Shown here piece after piece: positions 28,157 through 37,614 of a DNA stretch of 52,843 nucleotides. Position numbers and translations under genes: made by a program. The stretch is from Halomonas sp. GTDB taxonomy: Bacteria > Pseudomonadota > Gammaproteobacteria > Pseudomonadales > Halomonadaceae. The stretch is from contig NZ_JAFIFK010000078.1 of the NCBI RefSeq assembly GCF_020832045.1, positions 1 through 52,843 on the forward strand, given 5' to 3'. Each line of letters begins with the position of its first letter. Positions within the stretch are counted from its first letter, which is position 1. The notes under the pieces are model-generated. The model was given only the letters and a program-made list of their open reading frames with translations. It did not search any database and was not told the origin of the DNA.

Positions 28157-29421
28157 ATCAATCCTCTGGCATGGAACGCCAGCCCCGCAGGCGCAGCCTG
28201 ACCGCCAAGCAAGCCGGCCTCACCCTCCTCATTGCGCTGGTGCTGAGCATACTCGCCGGCACAATCGAGTTGGCGCTGGATGCACGGGCGATGCAGCGTG
28301 AAATCGTGAACGAAACCCGCGTGCGCCTCGACCTGGTTCATGGCACCGCGGCCGAAGCCGCTTTCCAGCTCAATCCCGAGCTGGCGGAACAAGTAGTCAA
28401 CGGTCTTTTCCAAGGTGGCCCCGTCGCCAGCGTGGCCATTCGTGACGACTTCCAACGCGCCATGGCCGAGCGCCAGCGCGAGACGGAGCCGACCGCCAAC
28501 CGGTTCGCCCAGGCGCTGTTCGGCGATATCCTCCACTATCGCAAAACCCTCTATTACCAGGCCGGCACTCATGCCACCCCACAGCCCATCGGCGAGCTAT
28601 CCCTGAGCTTGGCGATCGACAGCCTGGCTTATGACTTCAGCCAGCGCAGCCTGCTGATATTCTCGCTCGGCGTGGTAAAAGCCCTGGCCATTGCGGCACT
28701 GCTGGCGCTGGTGTTCCACTGGTTCGTCACTCGCCCGCTGCTCAAGGTGCATGCGGCCATCGCCGCCACCGACCCTCACCATCCCGGCCGCTGGCCCAAG
28801 CCGGCTATGGGCCGGCATGTCAACGACGAGCTGGGCCATCTGGTGGCAAGCGTCGATCAACTGCTGCAGGCCTTTCAGCGTGGCCTGGACCAGCGTGACC
28901 AGCTGCATCAAATTTCCACGATCGATGGCCTGACAGGTATCGCCAATCGCCGTCACTTCGATACTTTTCTTCACCAGGAGTGGCAGCGCGCCCAGCGTAG
29001 CGACCATGCCATTTCGGTGAGCTTCATCGATATCGACCATTTCAAGGAGTTCAACGATCACTACGGCCATGTTGCTGGCGACGACACGCTGAGAGCCATC
29101 GCCGAGGCGCTCACCCGAGTCGTACACCGCGCCTCCGATCTGGTGGCTCGCTACGGCGGCGAAGAGTTTGTCTGCGTGCTGCCGGGCACCGATCTGGAGG
29201 GCGCCGAGCTAGTGGCCGAACGCATCCAGAAAGAGATCCGCGACCTCGACATCGCCCACGAGCACTCCACCCGCTCGGGGCGGGTCACCGCCAGTTTCGG
29301 GGTAGCCAGCAGCAAACCCGCCCATGGCGGAAGCAGCTGTGAGGCGCTGCTGGCCCAGGCCGACGGCCAGCTCTATCGCGCCAAGCGCCAGGGCCGCGAC
29401 CAAGTCGCCGTTCAGAACTGA
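28153..29421 (+). CDS. membrane-bound diguanylate cyclase (GGDEF)
   Basis: A 422-residue inner-membrane enzyme making cyclic di-GMP from two GTP. Helices at about 21-40 and 166-190 enclose a periplasmic region of some 125 residues; a short HAMP-like linker (193-245) leads into the GGDEF domain with the active-site GGEEF (335-339). The inhibitory site RxxD (R326, D329) stands the normal five residues upstream, so product inhibition is probably intact. GTG 28153 is chosen for its overlap with the upstream stop (GTGA) and a GTGGAG site eight bases before. The periplasmic part has no named domain that I recognise; contact with the co-translated binding protein is an inference. Confidence 0.92.
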   Translation: MNQSSGMERQPRRRSLTAKQAGLTLLIALVLSILAGTIELALDARAMQREIVNETRVRLDLVHGTAAEAAFQLNPELAEQVVNGLFQGGPVASVAIRDDFQRAMAERQRETEPTANRFAQALFGDILHYRKTLYYQAGTHATPQPIGELSLSLAIDSLAYDFSQRSLLIFSLGVVKALAIAALLALVFHWFVTRPLLKVHAAIAATDPHHPGRWPKPAMGRHVNDELGHLVASVDQLLQAFQRGLDQRDQLHQISTIDGLTGIANRRHFDTFLHQEWQRAQRSDHAISVSFIDIDHFKEFNDHYGHVAGDDTLRAIAEALTRVVHRASDLVARYGGEEFVCVLPGTDLEGAELVAERIQKEIRDLDIAHEHSTRSGRVTASFGVASSKPAHGGSSCEALLAQADGQLYRAKRQGRDQVAVQN

Positions 29422-29486
29422 ACCCTCCAGGGAACCGGCGGGTAAGCTGAGGATCGATAGAGTAGAACCCGAGGCGGAGAAGATGT

Positions 29487-29834
29487 ATGAGCAGACGTGA
29501 CGAGTTCGTCGAACAGATGAAGGCGCGACTGGACGAGTGGAACGCCGAGATCGAAGCCTTGGCGGCTCGTGCGCGCCAGGCAAGCGTCGAGGCACAGGCC
29601 CGATACCACGACGACATTGAACGTCTGAAGCGGCGTCGCGACGAAACCCAGCGGCGGCTCGAAGAGTTGCAGTATGCCAGCGAGGCGGCTTGGGATGCTC
29701 TGCAGCAAGGGCTCGACGACGCTTGGGAGCTGATGCGCAAGGCGCTGCGCGACGCCCAACGCCATGCGCCGCCACCAAAGGACGTCCAGCAGCCGGGGGA
29801 CGAGCCGCCCCGCTCGCCGGGCGGCTCTCCCTAG
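29487..29834 (+). CDS. coiled-coil protein of unknown function
   Basis: A 115-residue, highly charged soluble protein. Residues 5-92 form continuous heptad-rich helix (RRDEFVEQMKARLDEWNAEI, then RRRDETQRRLEELQYAS), and a proline-rich tail ends the protein. It resembles the small coiled-coil proteins annotated as sll1863-type stress response proteins, but I would not assign a role. GGAGA lies seven bases before the ATG at 29487. It follows the cyclase gene by 65 bp on the same strand, and its last four bases overlap the end of the convergent telA-like gene. Confidence 0.72.
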   Translation: MSRRDEFVEQMKARLDEWNAEIEALAARARQASVEAQARYHDDIERLKRRRDETQRRLEELQYASEAAWDALQQGLDDAWELMRKALRDAQRHAPPPKDVQQPGDEPPRSPGGSP

Positions 29835-31042
29835 CGCTTGTCCTCACTGTCCGGCGCCTTGGCATCAGGCGAGTGCACCTCGCTGCCGCGCTGCAGCCTG
29901 TCGATCGACTCACCCCCCTGGCGTGTCAGCTGCGCCAGGCGGTCGATCTGGGCGTCGAGCTGAGGCAGCGCTTCCTGGCGGTAGCGGGATAAGTCGTCGA
30001 TAGCGCCGAGCACGTCATCGAAAGCCTGTTCCAGCGCCTGCATGTCGAGCTGAGCCGAGGAGGCCCGGGTCTGTATCTCCACTCCCTGCTGGCGCAACGC
30101 CTTGGCCGTCCCTGCAATCATCTCCGAGGTCGTGGTATTGAGCGACTCCACGCGATCCAGGACCAGGCGCTGATTGGCCAGCGCCAACGCCACCGCCACC
30201 GCCACGGTCAGCGCCGAGACAGTGACATGCAGGGCTCGGTCGACGCCGCGGATCAGCTCGCGATTGTTGCGAATGATCACCTCCAGCGCCAGCACGCCCT
30301 GCTGACTCACCGCCTGCTGCTGCTGAAGGTCGAGAATGCGCTGGCGCAGCGGAAACAGCAGCTCTTCCTCGATGAACGCCCGCTGAGGGTGCTCGTCACC
30401 CAACTTCTGCAGCGCCTGAGCCAGGCGCCTGTCGATCAGCCGTCCCAGGTCGACCTGACGCTGAAGGCGGCCCAGCAGCTGGCGCAGGTTCTCCTGGTCG
30501 TCACTGAGGGTAATGTTGTCGCGGCGCAGCATATCGCGGCCGGATTCAAGGTCGGCGATGATCGCATCCAGCGCCTGCTGGGCGTTCTCGAATTTGCGGA
30601 AGTAGCGCTGCACGCGGCTACCGGCGCCGGGTATCCGCGAAAGTAAGCGGTCGAAAGCTCCTGACGCCAAGCGGTGCTGATGAGGGTCGAGCTCCTGCAT
30701 GTGACCGCGCAAATCGATCAGCGCCTTGGCCACGGGGCCGCCCTCATCGCCTTGGTGGGCCAGCTTGCGCAGCGGTGCCTGCAGCATTTCGCTGTGATGC
30801 GCCGCCTGCTGCTGCAGCTCCAGGCCCATCTCGTCCACCGCACGCCGCTGCCGGTCGAGCCCGGCGCCTTCGCTGGCCAGCACTTCATCAACGAAGGTGT
30901 CGGCCAACTGCTCTAGTTCAGGGTCGTCGATCACGATCTCATCGCTGTCCGAAGGCACCGGAGCGACCTCCTCGAGCTCACTGGCGATCTGCTCCACTGG
31001 TGGCAGCGAGAGCGATGAGCCACGTTCGGACGGCTGCTTCAT
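29831..31042 (-). CDS. TelA family toxic-anion resistance protein
   Basis: A 403-residue cytoplasmic protein of the TelA/KlaA family, linked by genetics to resistance to tellurite, some antibiotics and envelope stress, though its biochemical action is unclear. Long helical stretches dominate; family phrases are LQQQQAVSQQGVLALEVIIRNNRELIRGVDRA and the TVSALTVAVAVALALANQRLVLDRVESLN region, and TTTSEMIAGTAKALRQQG. The start at 31042 has AGGGAGA upstream; the frame stays open 48 codons further, but without an initiation signal and with a different composition. It follows, with 76 bp between, a membrane protein on the same strand that is probably its operon partner. Confidence 0.9.
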   Translation of the reverse strand: MKQPSERGSSLSLPPVEQIASELEEVAPVPSDSDEIVIDDPELEQLADTFVDEVLASEGAGLDRQRRAVDEMGLELQQQAAHHSEMLQAPLRKLAHQGDEGGPVAKALIDLRGHMQELDPHQHRLASGAFDRLLSRIPGAGSRVQRYFRKFENAQQALDAIIADLESGRDMLRRDNITLSDDQENLRQLLGRLQRQVDLGRLIDRRLAQALQKLGDEHPQRAFIEEELLFPLRQRILDLQQQQAVSQQGVLALEVIIRNNRELIRGVDRALHVTVSALTVAVAVALALANQRLVLDRVESLNTTTSEMIAGTAKALRQQGVEIQTRASSAQLDMQALEQAFDDVLGAIDDLSRYRQEALPQLDAQIDRLAQLTRQGGESIDRLQRGSEVHSPDAKAPDSEDKR

Positions 31043-31118
31043 ATGCGTTCTCCCTTTCAGGCCTTTCCGCACCTTATCAACAATGTCAGGCGTGATGCTC
31101 GCCCAGGCTTGGGCCAGG

Positions 31119-32066
31119 TCAACGTCGCTCGCTGCGACTGTACCGCTCGGCACCCTCGATGAAACGCCGCAAGTCCTCCAGAGCACGGTCTGTCGCGAGC
31201 GAGGCCTGAGGCCGCTCCGTTTCCACCCGCGCCAAGGCTACTGCCGTATCGTCGAGCAGGGTCAACGCCGACTCGTTGCGTGCCACCAGGCGGCGAATGC
31301 GTCGGTCGGTCTCCTCGATGAGTTCCAGACGGCGCTTTAGCGCGATCCGTTCCTCGACCGAGAGTCGGTTGCCCTCCTGCTCCAGGCGACGGCGCACGTA
31401 GTCGCCATCGAGCCCCATGACGCCTCGTGCCTGGGCAGACATGGAAGTGAAGGTATCCACCACGCCGAGGCAAACTTCAGTGATCAGGCCGCGGGAGCGC
31501 TCGTAAGCCAGCTCGCTGCGGTCGAAGCGGTTGCCCAGCAGCGCCATCACGTGCGCATAGCGGGTATAGAAACGATCCACCTGGCTCGCCAGGTCACCGC
31601 GTTTGACGTCGAGCAGCTGCTGCTTGGCGCGGCACAGCGCCAGTGTCAGCTCGTCGGCACCCACCGGCGGCTTCGCCGGATCGAGTTCCGCCACCCCGGC
31701 TTCACGCGCGCTGCGCTCACGTTCGGCGCGCTTGCGCTCGGATTCGGCCGCCAGCCGCTCCTGCAACTGCCGCTGGTGCCTCCTTGCACGCCAACGACGC
31801 CAGCCTCGCTCCACGGGCAGCGATACCCCCACCGCTACCAGGCCGGCTAGCCAGCCACCAAGGGTGGGGCCAAATCCGCCCCATAGCGAGGTCAGCCACA
31901 GCAGCGTGCTGATGAAAGGCACCAGCAAACAGTAACGGAACAGGACTTGAAAGCGATTGGGGTTCTCGGTGGGCAACGCCAGACGCGGGTTGGCCAGCCC
32001 GACCAGACACCACGGCAGGCAGGTGACGAACAGCCCATATGCGAATCCCTGCAGAAATCCCAGCAT
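31119..32066 (-). CDS. membrane protein with helical domain, TelA partner
   Basis: A 315-residue protein with three or four membrane helices in the first 85 residues (for example FAYGLFVTCLPWCLVGLA and LLVPFISTLLWLTSLWGGF), then a long charged helical cytoplasmic region (90-315) rich in Arg and Glu. It resembles the XpaC/5-bromo-4-chloroindolyl-phosphate hydrolysis family that often sits next to telA, but I recognise that from gene order more than from sequence. GAGG lies close (three bases) to the ATG. It is probably the first gene of the TelA operon. Function unknown. Confidence 0.7.
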   Translation of the reverse strand: MLGFLQGFAYGLFVTCLPWCLVGLANPRLALPTENPNRFQVLFRYCLLVPFISTLLWLTSLWGGFGPTLGGWLAGLVAVGVSLPVERGWRRWRARRHQRQLQERLAAESERKRAERERSAREAGVAELDPAKPPVGADELTLALCRAKQQLLDVKRGDLASQVDRFYTRYAHVMALLGNRFDRSELAYERSRGLITEVCLGVVDTFTSMSAQARGVMGLDGDYVRRRLEQEGNRLSVEERIALKRRLELIEETDRRIRRLVARNESALTLLDDTAVALARVETERPQASLATDRALEDLRRFIEGAERYSRSERR

Positions 32067-32138
32067 AAGCCTCGTGCGCCAGCGGGTAGATGTTTCTGAG
32101 TGTACGGGGGGCGGCGTCGCGGTGCGAGTCCGCTGAAC

Positions 32139-32837
32139 TCAGCGGCACAGGCGAAAGCCACGCATACCGAAGTGGAAATGGTCGGCATGGGCACGGTTGT
32201 ATTCCGGGCCCAGCACGTTGCCGAACAGATCGCAGGCACCATCGCGGGCCTCGCGCAGGAAGCTCCCGCGCTCACCTTCATCGTCCCAGTGATGGATCAA
32301 CGTGATCCGCCGCCCGTCCTCGAGATGAAAGGCCGCTACGTCGAGCGCCTCGGCCGTAGCATGTTCGCTGAGCCGGCCGCTCTCACGACCATAGACGTTA
32401 CGACAGGCAAAACTGCCGAAATGTTCGATGCTTGCCACACGCGTATCGAAGTGCGCCTCAGCCGCCGGCTGCAAACGCTGGCGCTCGTACATGACCCAGG
32501 CCAGGGCCAGCGGGCAGCGGGCGACGAAACTGGCGTTGAATTCGACCTCACTGCCGTGAACACGCACCACGTTTTCCAGCGGACAGCCCTGCACCGGCTC
32601 ATGGTCGTCCAGCGGTGTGAAGCGCAGCGCGCCTTCAGGGGCGGTTTCCAGTGCGGCCAGGCAGCCCGCACGATCATCGGAAAGACGATGCAGCTTCCAT
32701 TTCGTCACCGGCGTCAATCGATCATCGACACTCAGCGGTGCCCAGGGGTGCCAGTGGCGGGGGATGTAATCCTCGTACTGCCATAAGGCCCAGGCAGCAG
32801 CTCCCAGCAGTAACATCAGAACCAGCAGCGAGCGCAT
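32139..32837 (-). CDS. extensin-like C-terminal domain protein
   Basis: A 232-residue protein anchored or exported by an N-terminal hydrophobic segment (SLLVLMLLLGAAAWALW). The body matches the extensin-like family: C-rich with RAGCLAAL, QGCPLENVV, FVARCPLA, FACRNVYGR, and a metal-site pattern SEHATAEALDVAAF followed by HADHFHFGMRGFRLCR, like D-Ala-D-Ala carboxypeptidases of the VanY/LAS type. Role is probably in cell-wall modification, inferred from the fold. GAGGTGAG precedes the ATG. A 57-codon membrane peptide gene precedes it on the same strand. Confidence 0.87.
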   Translation of the reverse strand: MRSLLVLMLLLGAAAWALWQYEDYIPRHWHPWAPLSVDDRLTPVTKWKLHRLSDDRAGCLAALETAPEGALRFTPLDDHEPVQGCPLENVVRVHGSEVEFNASFVARCPLALAWVMYERQRLQPAAEAHFDTRVASIEHFGSFACRNVYGRESGRLSEHATAEALDVAAFHLEDGRRITLIHHWDDEGERGSFLREARDGACDLFGNVLGPEYNRAHADHFHFGMRGFRLCR

Positions 32838-32849
32838 CTCACCTCAGTG

Positions 32850-33023
32850 TCAGAGCAACAAATGCAGGATTAGCGCCACACCGCCCACCGCCAGCGCAGT
32901 TATCACGGCAATATCCACCGCTCGGTCGAGCCAGCGGTCGAAGCCGCCCTGGCGGCGGCGAGGCGGCTGCCGCCGCCGGGTGGCGCCGCGATGTGGACGA
33001 TGACGCGTACCGATGATGGCCAT
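32850..33023 (-). CDS. small single-helix membrane protein
   Basis: A 57-residue hypothetical protein with an Arg-rich N-terminal half (RHRPHRGATRRRQPPRRRQ) and one C-terminal membrane helix (VDIAVITALAVGGVALILHLLL). The polarity suggests the basic part stays in the cytoplasm, perhaps near nucleic acid or lipid head groups. The ATG at 33023 has only a GGAAG-like site; an in-frame ATG 21 codons upstream would give 78 residues. It ends 12 bp before the extensin-like gene. I do not recognise the family. Confidence 0.55.
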   Translation of the reverse strand: MAIIGTRHRPHRGATRRRQPPRRRQGGFDRWLDRAVDIAVITALAVGGVALILHLLL

Positions 33024-33103
33024 GCCGAGCTTCCGCTTCTGTTTTTTCAGAGAGTACGGCCTGCGCCGCACTCTGGCTACCGGCAATCGCAGCGTGAGTT
33101 TGC

Positions 33104-34738
33104 CTACCCCCCTTCACGGCGATGAATGCGCCGGTTGATCACATTGGGTGCACGGCGTAATCGCTCCTGTTCGCCCAGCGATTCGGCCTCGAAGGCATCG
33201 GCTCCCACCGGCGTTTCGCCATGGCGACGGTAGAGCTGGGTCAGCATGGCCTGGCGGTCGGCGCGCAGCTCACGGATCAGCACCACGATCATGCCGTAGA
33301 TGATGAAGGTAAACGGTAGCGCCGAGAGCACGGCGGCAGACTGCAGCCCCGAGAGCCCGCCGGCGGCGATCAAGGTGAGGCAGATGGCAGCGATCAGCAC
33401 ACCCCAGATCACCCGCTTGAACAAGGGCGGGTTGATCGACCCGTTATCGGTCATCTGCGCCACGATATAGGAGGCCGAGTCGGCCGAGGTGACCAGGAAG
33501 ATGAAGATCAACAGCATGGCGATTAACGACAGCACGCCGGAAAAGGGCATGAGTTCGAACATCTCGAACAGCGCCACGGTGATGTTGGCCTCGGTAGCGG
33601 CCGCCAGGCCCACATCGCCGTTGAGCTCCATGTGCAACGCAGCGCCTCCGAATACCCCGATCCACAGGCAGGCCAGCATCGGTGGCACGATCAGTACACC
33701 GAAGACGTACTGCTTGATCGTGCGACCACGCGATACCCGGGCGACGAAAGTACCGACGAAAGGCGACCAGGCGATTACCCAGGCCCAGTAGAAGATCGTC
33801 CAGTTCGCCGCCCAAGTGTTGTCGCTGAAGGGCGAGATACGCAGGCTCATACCGATGAAGTTCTGCAGATAATCGCCGATACCCAGGGTGATGGTTTCCA
33901 GAATCATCACCGTTGGACCGCTGATCAGTACATAGAGCATCAGCGCGATACAAAGGATCATGTTGAGATTGGAGAGTCGGCGAATGCCCTTGTCCAGCCC
34001 CGACCAGGTCGAGGCCATATAGGCCAGGAACATCACGAACAGGATGACGAACTGCCACAGCACGTTTTCGGGCAGTCCGAACACGGCGTTGAAGCCGCCG
34101 TTGAGCTGGAGCACGCCAAGGCCCAGCGAGGTCGCCACCCCCATCACCGTGGCGACCACCGCGAAAACGTCAAGGGTGGGCGCGTAGGGACGCACCCGGG
34201 GGTATTTTGCCGAGATCGACGACAGCACCGAAGAGACCAGCCCGGCCTGCCCCTTGCGAAACTGGAAATAGGCAATGATCAGCCCGACCACCGAGAAGGC
34301 GGCCCACTGATGCACGCCCCAGTTGAAATAGCTGTACTGTATGGCGTAACGCGCCGCCTCGGTGGATTCCGCCGTGACATCGCCATAGGGCGGGTCGATG
34401 TAGTGGAACATCGGCTCGGCCATACCGTAGAACACCAGCCCCACGCCGAAGCCGGCGGCCAGCAGCATGCTGATCCAGGAGAAGAAACTGAAGCTTGGCG
34501 TGCTGTCCTGGGGCCCGAGGCGGATCTTGCCGTACTTGCTGAACGCCAGACCCACCAGAAAGATGACGAAGCCGAACACCGAAAGCAGATAGAACCAGCC
34601 GAACAGCCGAGTCACGCCCGCCAGGGCGGTGTCGGCGGCGTTGCCGAATGCCTCGGGAAAGCTGGCACCGGCAACGACCAGTGCCAAAATTATCAGGGCC
34701 GACACGGTAAATACCCGCTGACCTCCATGGTTGGCCAT
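33104..34738 (-). CDS. BCCT family transporter (betaine/choline/carnitine type)
   Basis: A 544-residue secondary transporter with twelve helices. It shows the family signatures [33 protein letters not shown] and [23 protein letters not shown], the last containing the aromatic box region that binds quaternary amines. BCCT carriers import glycine betaine, choline or ectoine-like solutes with sodium or protons, a chief need of a halophile. The long basic C-terminal tail (505-544, many Arg and Glu) could serve as an osmosensor, as in BetP, but this is inference. ATG 34738 is chosen over the TTG two codons earlier because AAGGGA stands seven bases upstream. It is divergent from the monooxygenase gene. 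Confidence 0.93.
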   Translation of the reverse strand: MANHGGQRVFTVSALIILALVVAGASFPEAFGNAADTALAGVTRLFGWFYLLSVFGFVIFLVGLAFSKYGKIRLGPQDSTPSFSFFSWISMLLAAGFGVGLVFYGMAEPMFHYIDPPYGDVTAESTEAARYAIQYSYFNWGVHQWAAFSVVGLIIAYFQFRKGQAGLVSSVLSSISAKYPRVRPYAPTLDVFAVVATVMGVATSLGLGVLQLNGGFNAVFGLPENVLWQFVILFVMFLAYMASTWSGLDKGIRRLSNLNMILCIALMLYVLISGPTVMILETITLGIGDYLQNFIGMSLRISPFSDNTWAANWTIFYWAWVIAWSPFVGTFVARVSRGRTIKQYVFGVLIVPPMLACLWIGVFGGAALHMELNGDVGLAAATEANITVALFEMFELMPFSGVLSLIAMLLIFIFLVTSADSASYIVAQMTDNGSINPPLFKRVIWGVLIAAICLTLIAAGGLSGLQSAAVLSALPFTFIIYGMIVVLIRELRADRQAMLTQLYRRHGETPVGADAFEAESLGEQERLRRAPNVINRRIHRREGG

Positions 34739-34890
34739 ACACAAATCCCTTATTCCGTCCTTGGGCCTCTCATGCTAGCAGCATGACCCCAGCGGCACAC
34801 AATTCTCCCCCCGAGGCAGACCACGCGAGGATTGCATCGAAGCGCATAGAAGAGGATTCTAGGAATACCAAGCAGGCTAAGGAATCCAGC

Positions 34891-35892
34891 GTGACCATGC
34901 CCAACCTCTCCCGGACCCCGCTTTCCGTGCTCGATCTGGCGCCCATCCGCCAGGGCGGCACTATCGCCGATAGCTTCGCCGAGAGCGTGGCTCTTGCCCA
35001 GCTGACCGAGAGCCTCGGCTTCACGCGCTACTGGCTGGCCGAGCACCACAGCCTCGACGGCATCGCCAGTGCCGCCACGGCGGTATTGATCGGCCACATC
35101 GCCGGTGCCACGAGCCGGATTCGCGTGGGAAGCGGCGGCATCATGCTGCCCAACCATGCACCGCTGGTGATCGCCGAACAGTTCGGCACCCTGGAAACGC
35201 TCTACCCGGGGCGCATCGACTTGGGCCTGGGCCGTGCGCCCGGTTCGGATGGTGCCACCATGGCGGCGCTGCGCCGCGACCCCTACGCCGGAGCCGAAAA
35301 CTTCCCCGAGCTGCTCGCCGAGCTGCAGGGCTTTCTCGATGACGAGCGGCCCGACCAGCGGGTGCGCGCCGTGCCAGGCCAGGGCACCCAAGTGCCTATC
35401 TGGCTGCTTGGCTCCAGCGGCTACAGCGCCCAACTCGCCGCTCGTGAGGGGTTGCCGTTCGCCTTCGCCGCCCAGTTCGCCCCGGGCTATCTACACGAGG
35501 CACTGCGCCTCTACCGCGACAACTTCCGCCCCTCGGCGCTGCTCGACCGTCCCTACGCCATGGTCGGGTTGCCGGTAATCGCCGCCGAAAGCGATGACCA
35601 GGCCGAATTCCTCGCCTCCACCACCCGCCAGAAGTTCCTCGGCATGGTGCGAGGCAAGCGCACTCGCTCACTGCCTCCGGTCGAAAACCTCGACTGGACG
35701 CCCATGGAGCGCGTCCAGGTGGAGCAGTTCCTGGGAGCGGCGATCATCGGCGGCCCCGACACCGTGCGTGCGGGGCTCGAGCGCTTCCTCGAGCAGACTG
35801 GTGCCGACGAGCTGATGCTCAACACCGATACCTACGCCAGCGCGGATCGCCTGCGCAGCTACGAGATCGTCGCCGAGATATGGCGGGCATGA
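34891..35892 (+). CDS. luciferase-like flavin monooxygenase (MsnO8 type)
   Basis: A 333-residue LLM-class flavin-dependent oxidoreductase, TIM barrel, of the MsnO8 (group 1) subfamily: [12 protein letters not shown] at the start, [31 protein letters not shown], and [17 protein letters not shown] are all diagnostic. Such enzymes oxidise unknown organic substrates with FMNH2 from a partner reductase. GTG 34891 is preferred because AAGGA ends seven bases before it; ATG 34897 is the alternative and would be 13 bases away. The stop overlaps the azlC-like start (ATGA), so it leads a three-gene cassette with the two AzlCD genes. Confidence 0.87.
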   Translation: MTMPNLSRTPLSVLDLAPIRQGGTIADSFAESVALAQLTESLGFTRYWLAEHHSLDGIASAATAVLIGHIAGATSRIRVGSGGIMLPNHAPLVIAEQFGTLETLYPGRIDLGLGRAPGSDGATMAALRRDPYAGAENFPELLAELQGFLDDERPDQRVRAVPGQGTQVPIWLLGSSGYSAQLAAREGLPFAFAAQFAPGYLHEALRLYRDNFRPSALLDRPYAMVGLPVIAAESDDQAEFLASTTRQKFLGMVRGKRTRSLPPVENLDWTPMERVQVEQFLGAAIIGGPDTVRAGLERFLEQTGADELMLNTDTYASADRLRSYEIVAEIWRA

Positions 35893-36611
35893 CCAGTACG
35901 CCCCCAGGCGCCAAACTGGACCTTGCCGGCACGCTTCTCGGCATTCGCCGTATGGCGCCGCTATCGCTGTTCGTAGTCGTGTTCGGGCTGGCCTTCGGTG
36001 TGGCCGCACTGGCGCGAGGCCTGTCGGGACTCGAAGCGATGCTGATGAGTGCGCTGGTGTTCGCCGGTGCCTCGCAGTTCGCCGCTCTGGAGCTGTGGGG
36101 GCCGGACATCCCGCTGCTGCCGCTGATCGCCACCACCTTTGCCATCAATGCACGACACTTGCTGATGGGGGCGGCCATCCAGCCTTGGTTGGCGCACCTT
36201 CCTGCCAGCCAGCGCTATGGCTGCGTCGTGCTGATGAGTGATTCCAACTGGGCCATGGCTGCCGCCGATCGCCAGAAGGGTGAAACCAATGTGGGCATGC
36301 TGGTAGGCGGCGGTATCGCGCTGTGGCTGACCTGGCTGCTCGGCACCTTGCTCGGCGTGGTTTTCGGCAGCGGCATCGAAGAGCCCGAGCGCTTCGGCCT
36401 CGACGTGATCATGGGCTGCTTCCTGTTGGCGATGCTGGTGGGCGGTCGACGCGACCCGACCATGCTGGTGCCCTGGGGCGCCGCCGCGCTTGCCGCCTTG
36501 GCTGCCATGGCCTGGTTGCCGCCGCATTCACATGTCATCGTCGGGGCCCTGGCCGGTGGCATGGCGGGCCTGTTGTTGCCGTCGCCCCCGGCGAAGGAGT
36601 CACCCGCGTGA
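35889..36611 (+). CDS. AzlC family branched-chain amino acid exporter subunit
   Basis: A 240-residue membrane protein, large subunit of an AzlCD-type exporter; the E. coli YgaZH pair exports valine. It shows [36 protein letters not shown] in the first helices and [15 protein letters not shown], a family landmark. The ATG at 35889 is taken because it forms ATGA with the upstream stop; another ATG three codons earlier is in frame. The stop overlaps the GTG of the azlD-like gene. Together the two make one transporter. Confidence 0.92.
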   Translation: MTSTPPGAKLDLAGTLLGIRRMAPLSLFVVVFGLAFGVAALARGLSGLEAMLMSALVFAGASQFAALELWGPDIPLLPLIATTFAINARHLLMGAAIQPWLAHLPASQRYGCVVLMSDSNWAMAAADRQKGETNVGMLVGGGIALWLTWLLGTLLGVVFGSGIEEPERFGLDVIMGCFLLAMLVGGRRDPTMLVPWGAAALAALAAMAWLPPHSHVIVGALAGGMAGLLLPSPPAKESPA

Positions 36612-36919
36612 CGCTGCCTTCCACAGCAGTCGGCGCCGTCATGGCCATTCTGATCATGGCCGTGGTCACCTATGTGACCCGTGCCGGCGGCGTCTTCGTG
36701 ATGTCGCGCGTGCCCATCGGGCCAAGAGTAGAGCGCTTCATCAATGCCATGGCTGGCTCGGTACTGGTCGCGGTGATCACGCCCATGGCAATGCAGGGCG
36801 ACTGGGGCGCCCGCCTGGCGCTGGTGGCGACGCTCGTCGTGATGCTGACGACCCAGAAGGCGCTGGCGGCGATCAGTGCCGGCATAGTGACCGCCGCCCT
36901 GTGGCGCCTATGGTTGTAA
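36608..36919 (+). CDS. AzlD family exporter small subunit
   Basis: A 103-residue membrane protein with three helices, the small subunit partner of AzlC. Typical phrases are VVTYVTRAGGVFVMSR and the C-terminal TTQKALAAISAGIVTAALWR. It starts at GTG 36608, which overlaps the azlC stop by four bases (GTGA). It is the last gene of the cassette begun by the luciferase-like monooxygenase. Confidence 0.9.
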   Translation: MTLPSTAVGAVMAILIMAVVTYVTRAGGVFVMSRVPIGPRVERFINAMAGSVLVAVITPMAMQGDWGARLALVATLVVMLTTQKALAAISAGIVTAALWRLWL

Positions 36920-37011
36920 TCGGCTGACAAGTCAGGAACGTTTGCCGCCTTACGACCTCCAATGAATACCGACCCACCCGACAGGCGGCGCCGTGCCGCC
37001 CGGAGATGTGC

Positions 37012-37380
37012 ATGTTCGATCCCAACGATCCACGCCGCAACGCCGCCTGGCAGGCTGCCCAGCAGTGGCGCACACGAGCCAGCCAAGGTCCACGCGGCCC
37101 TTTGGGTGGGCTAAAGCTGATTCTGACCTGGTTGCTGTTCGGCGTGCTGCTGATCGTAGGCACCGTGCTGGGTCTGTTCTTCCTGCTGCTCGGCTGGGCC
37201 ATGCTGCCGATCGTGCGCTACCGTATGAAAAAGCGCCTCGAGCAGCTCCGCGCCGAGCAGGCCCGCGACGCAGGCAGCGGCTATCACAGCCATGACTCCC
37301 CATTTCGCGAATCTCGCCACGGCGAACAGGAACTGCTGGTAGGAGAGTACGAGGTGCGCGAGGACGAGCGCAGAAAGTAG
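37012..37380 (+). CDS. conserved small membrane protein, function unknown
   Basis: A 122-residue protein starting MFDPNDPRRNAAWQ, with one long or two short membrane helices (about 35-68, LILTWLLFGVLLIVGTVLGLFFLLL), then a basic amphipathic segment (RYRMKKRLEQLRAEQ) and an acidic tail. The ATG at 37012 is preferred because GGAG at 37002-37005 is six bases away; the ATG at 37006 would touch it. It resembles conserved Halomonas proteins of no known role. It has its own hairpin terminator and is 92 bp after azlD. Confidence 0.7.
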   Translation: MFDPNDPRRNAAWQAAQQWRTRASQGPRGPLGGLKLILTWLLFGVLLIVGTVLGLFFLLLGWAMLPIVRYRMKKRLEQLRAEQARDAGSGYHSHDSPFRESRHGEQELLVGEYEVREDERRK

Positions 37381-37387
37381 CATGATG

Positions 37388-37413
37388 AAAAAAGACCCGC
37401 CGGGAGGCGGGTC
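37388..37413. terminator. hairpin behind the 37012 gene
   Basis: GACCCGCC (37394-37401) and GGCGGGTC (37406-37413) form an 8-bp stem with loop GGGA. Six A residues precede it; no U-tract follows on the plus strand, so the classical orientation would be for minus-strand transcripts. It may still stop the plus-strand gene ending 8 bp earlier. Confidence 0.5.
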
Positions 37414-37614
37414 GAAAGGGTGTCATGCAGGGGATGCAGACAGTCGGACTCGGCCGACCGGGTCACGTTACCGCCTGCCCTATCGAATCGACCAATAGCC
37501 TTTTCGCATCGACCTGATAAGACGGCATTCCCGGTGGAAAAAAGCGCCCGGCTGCCATAACTTGAAGCCATACCAGACGAGCCTAACGCCATGACATTCC
37601 GGAGGACAACAACA

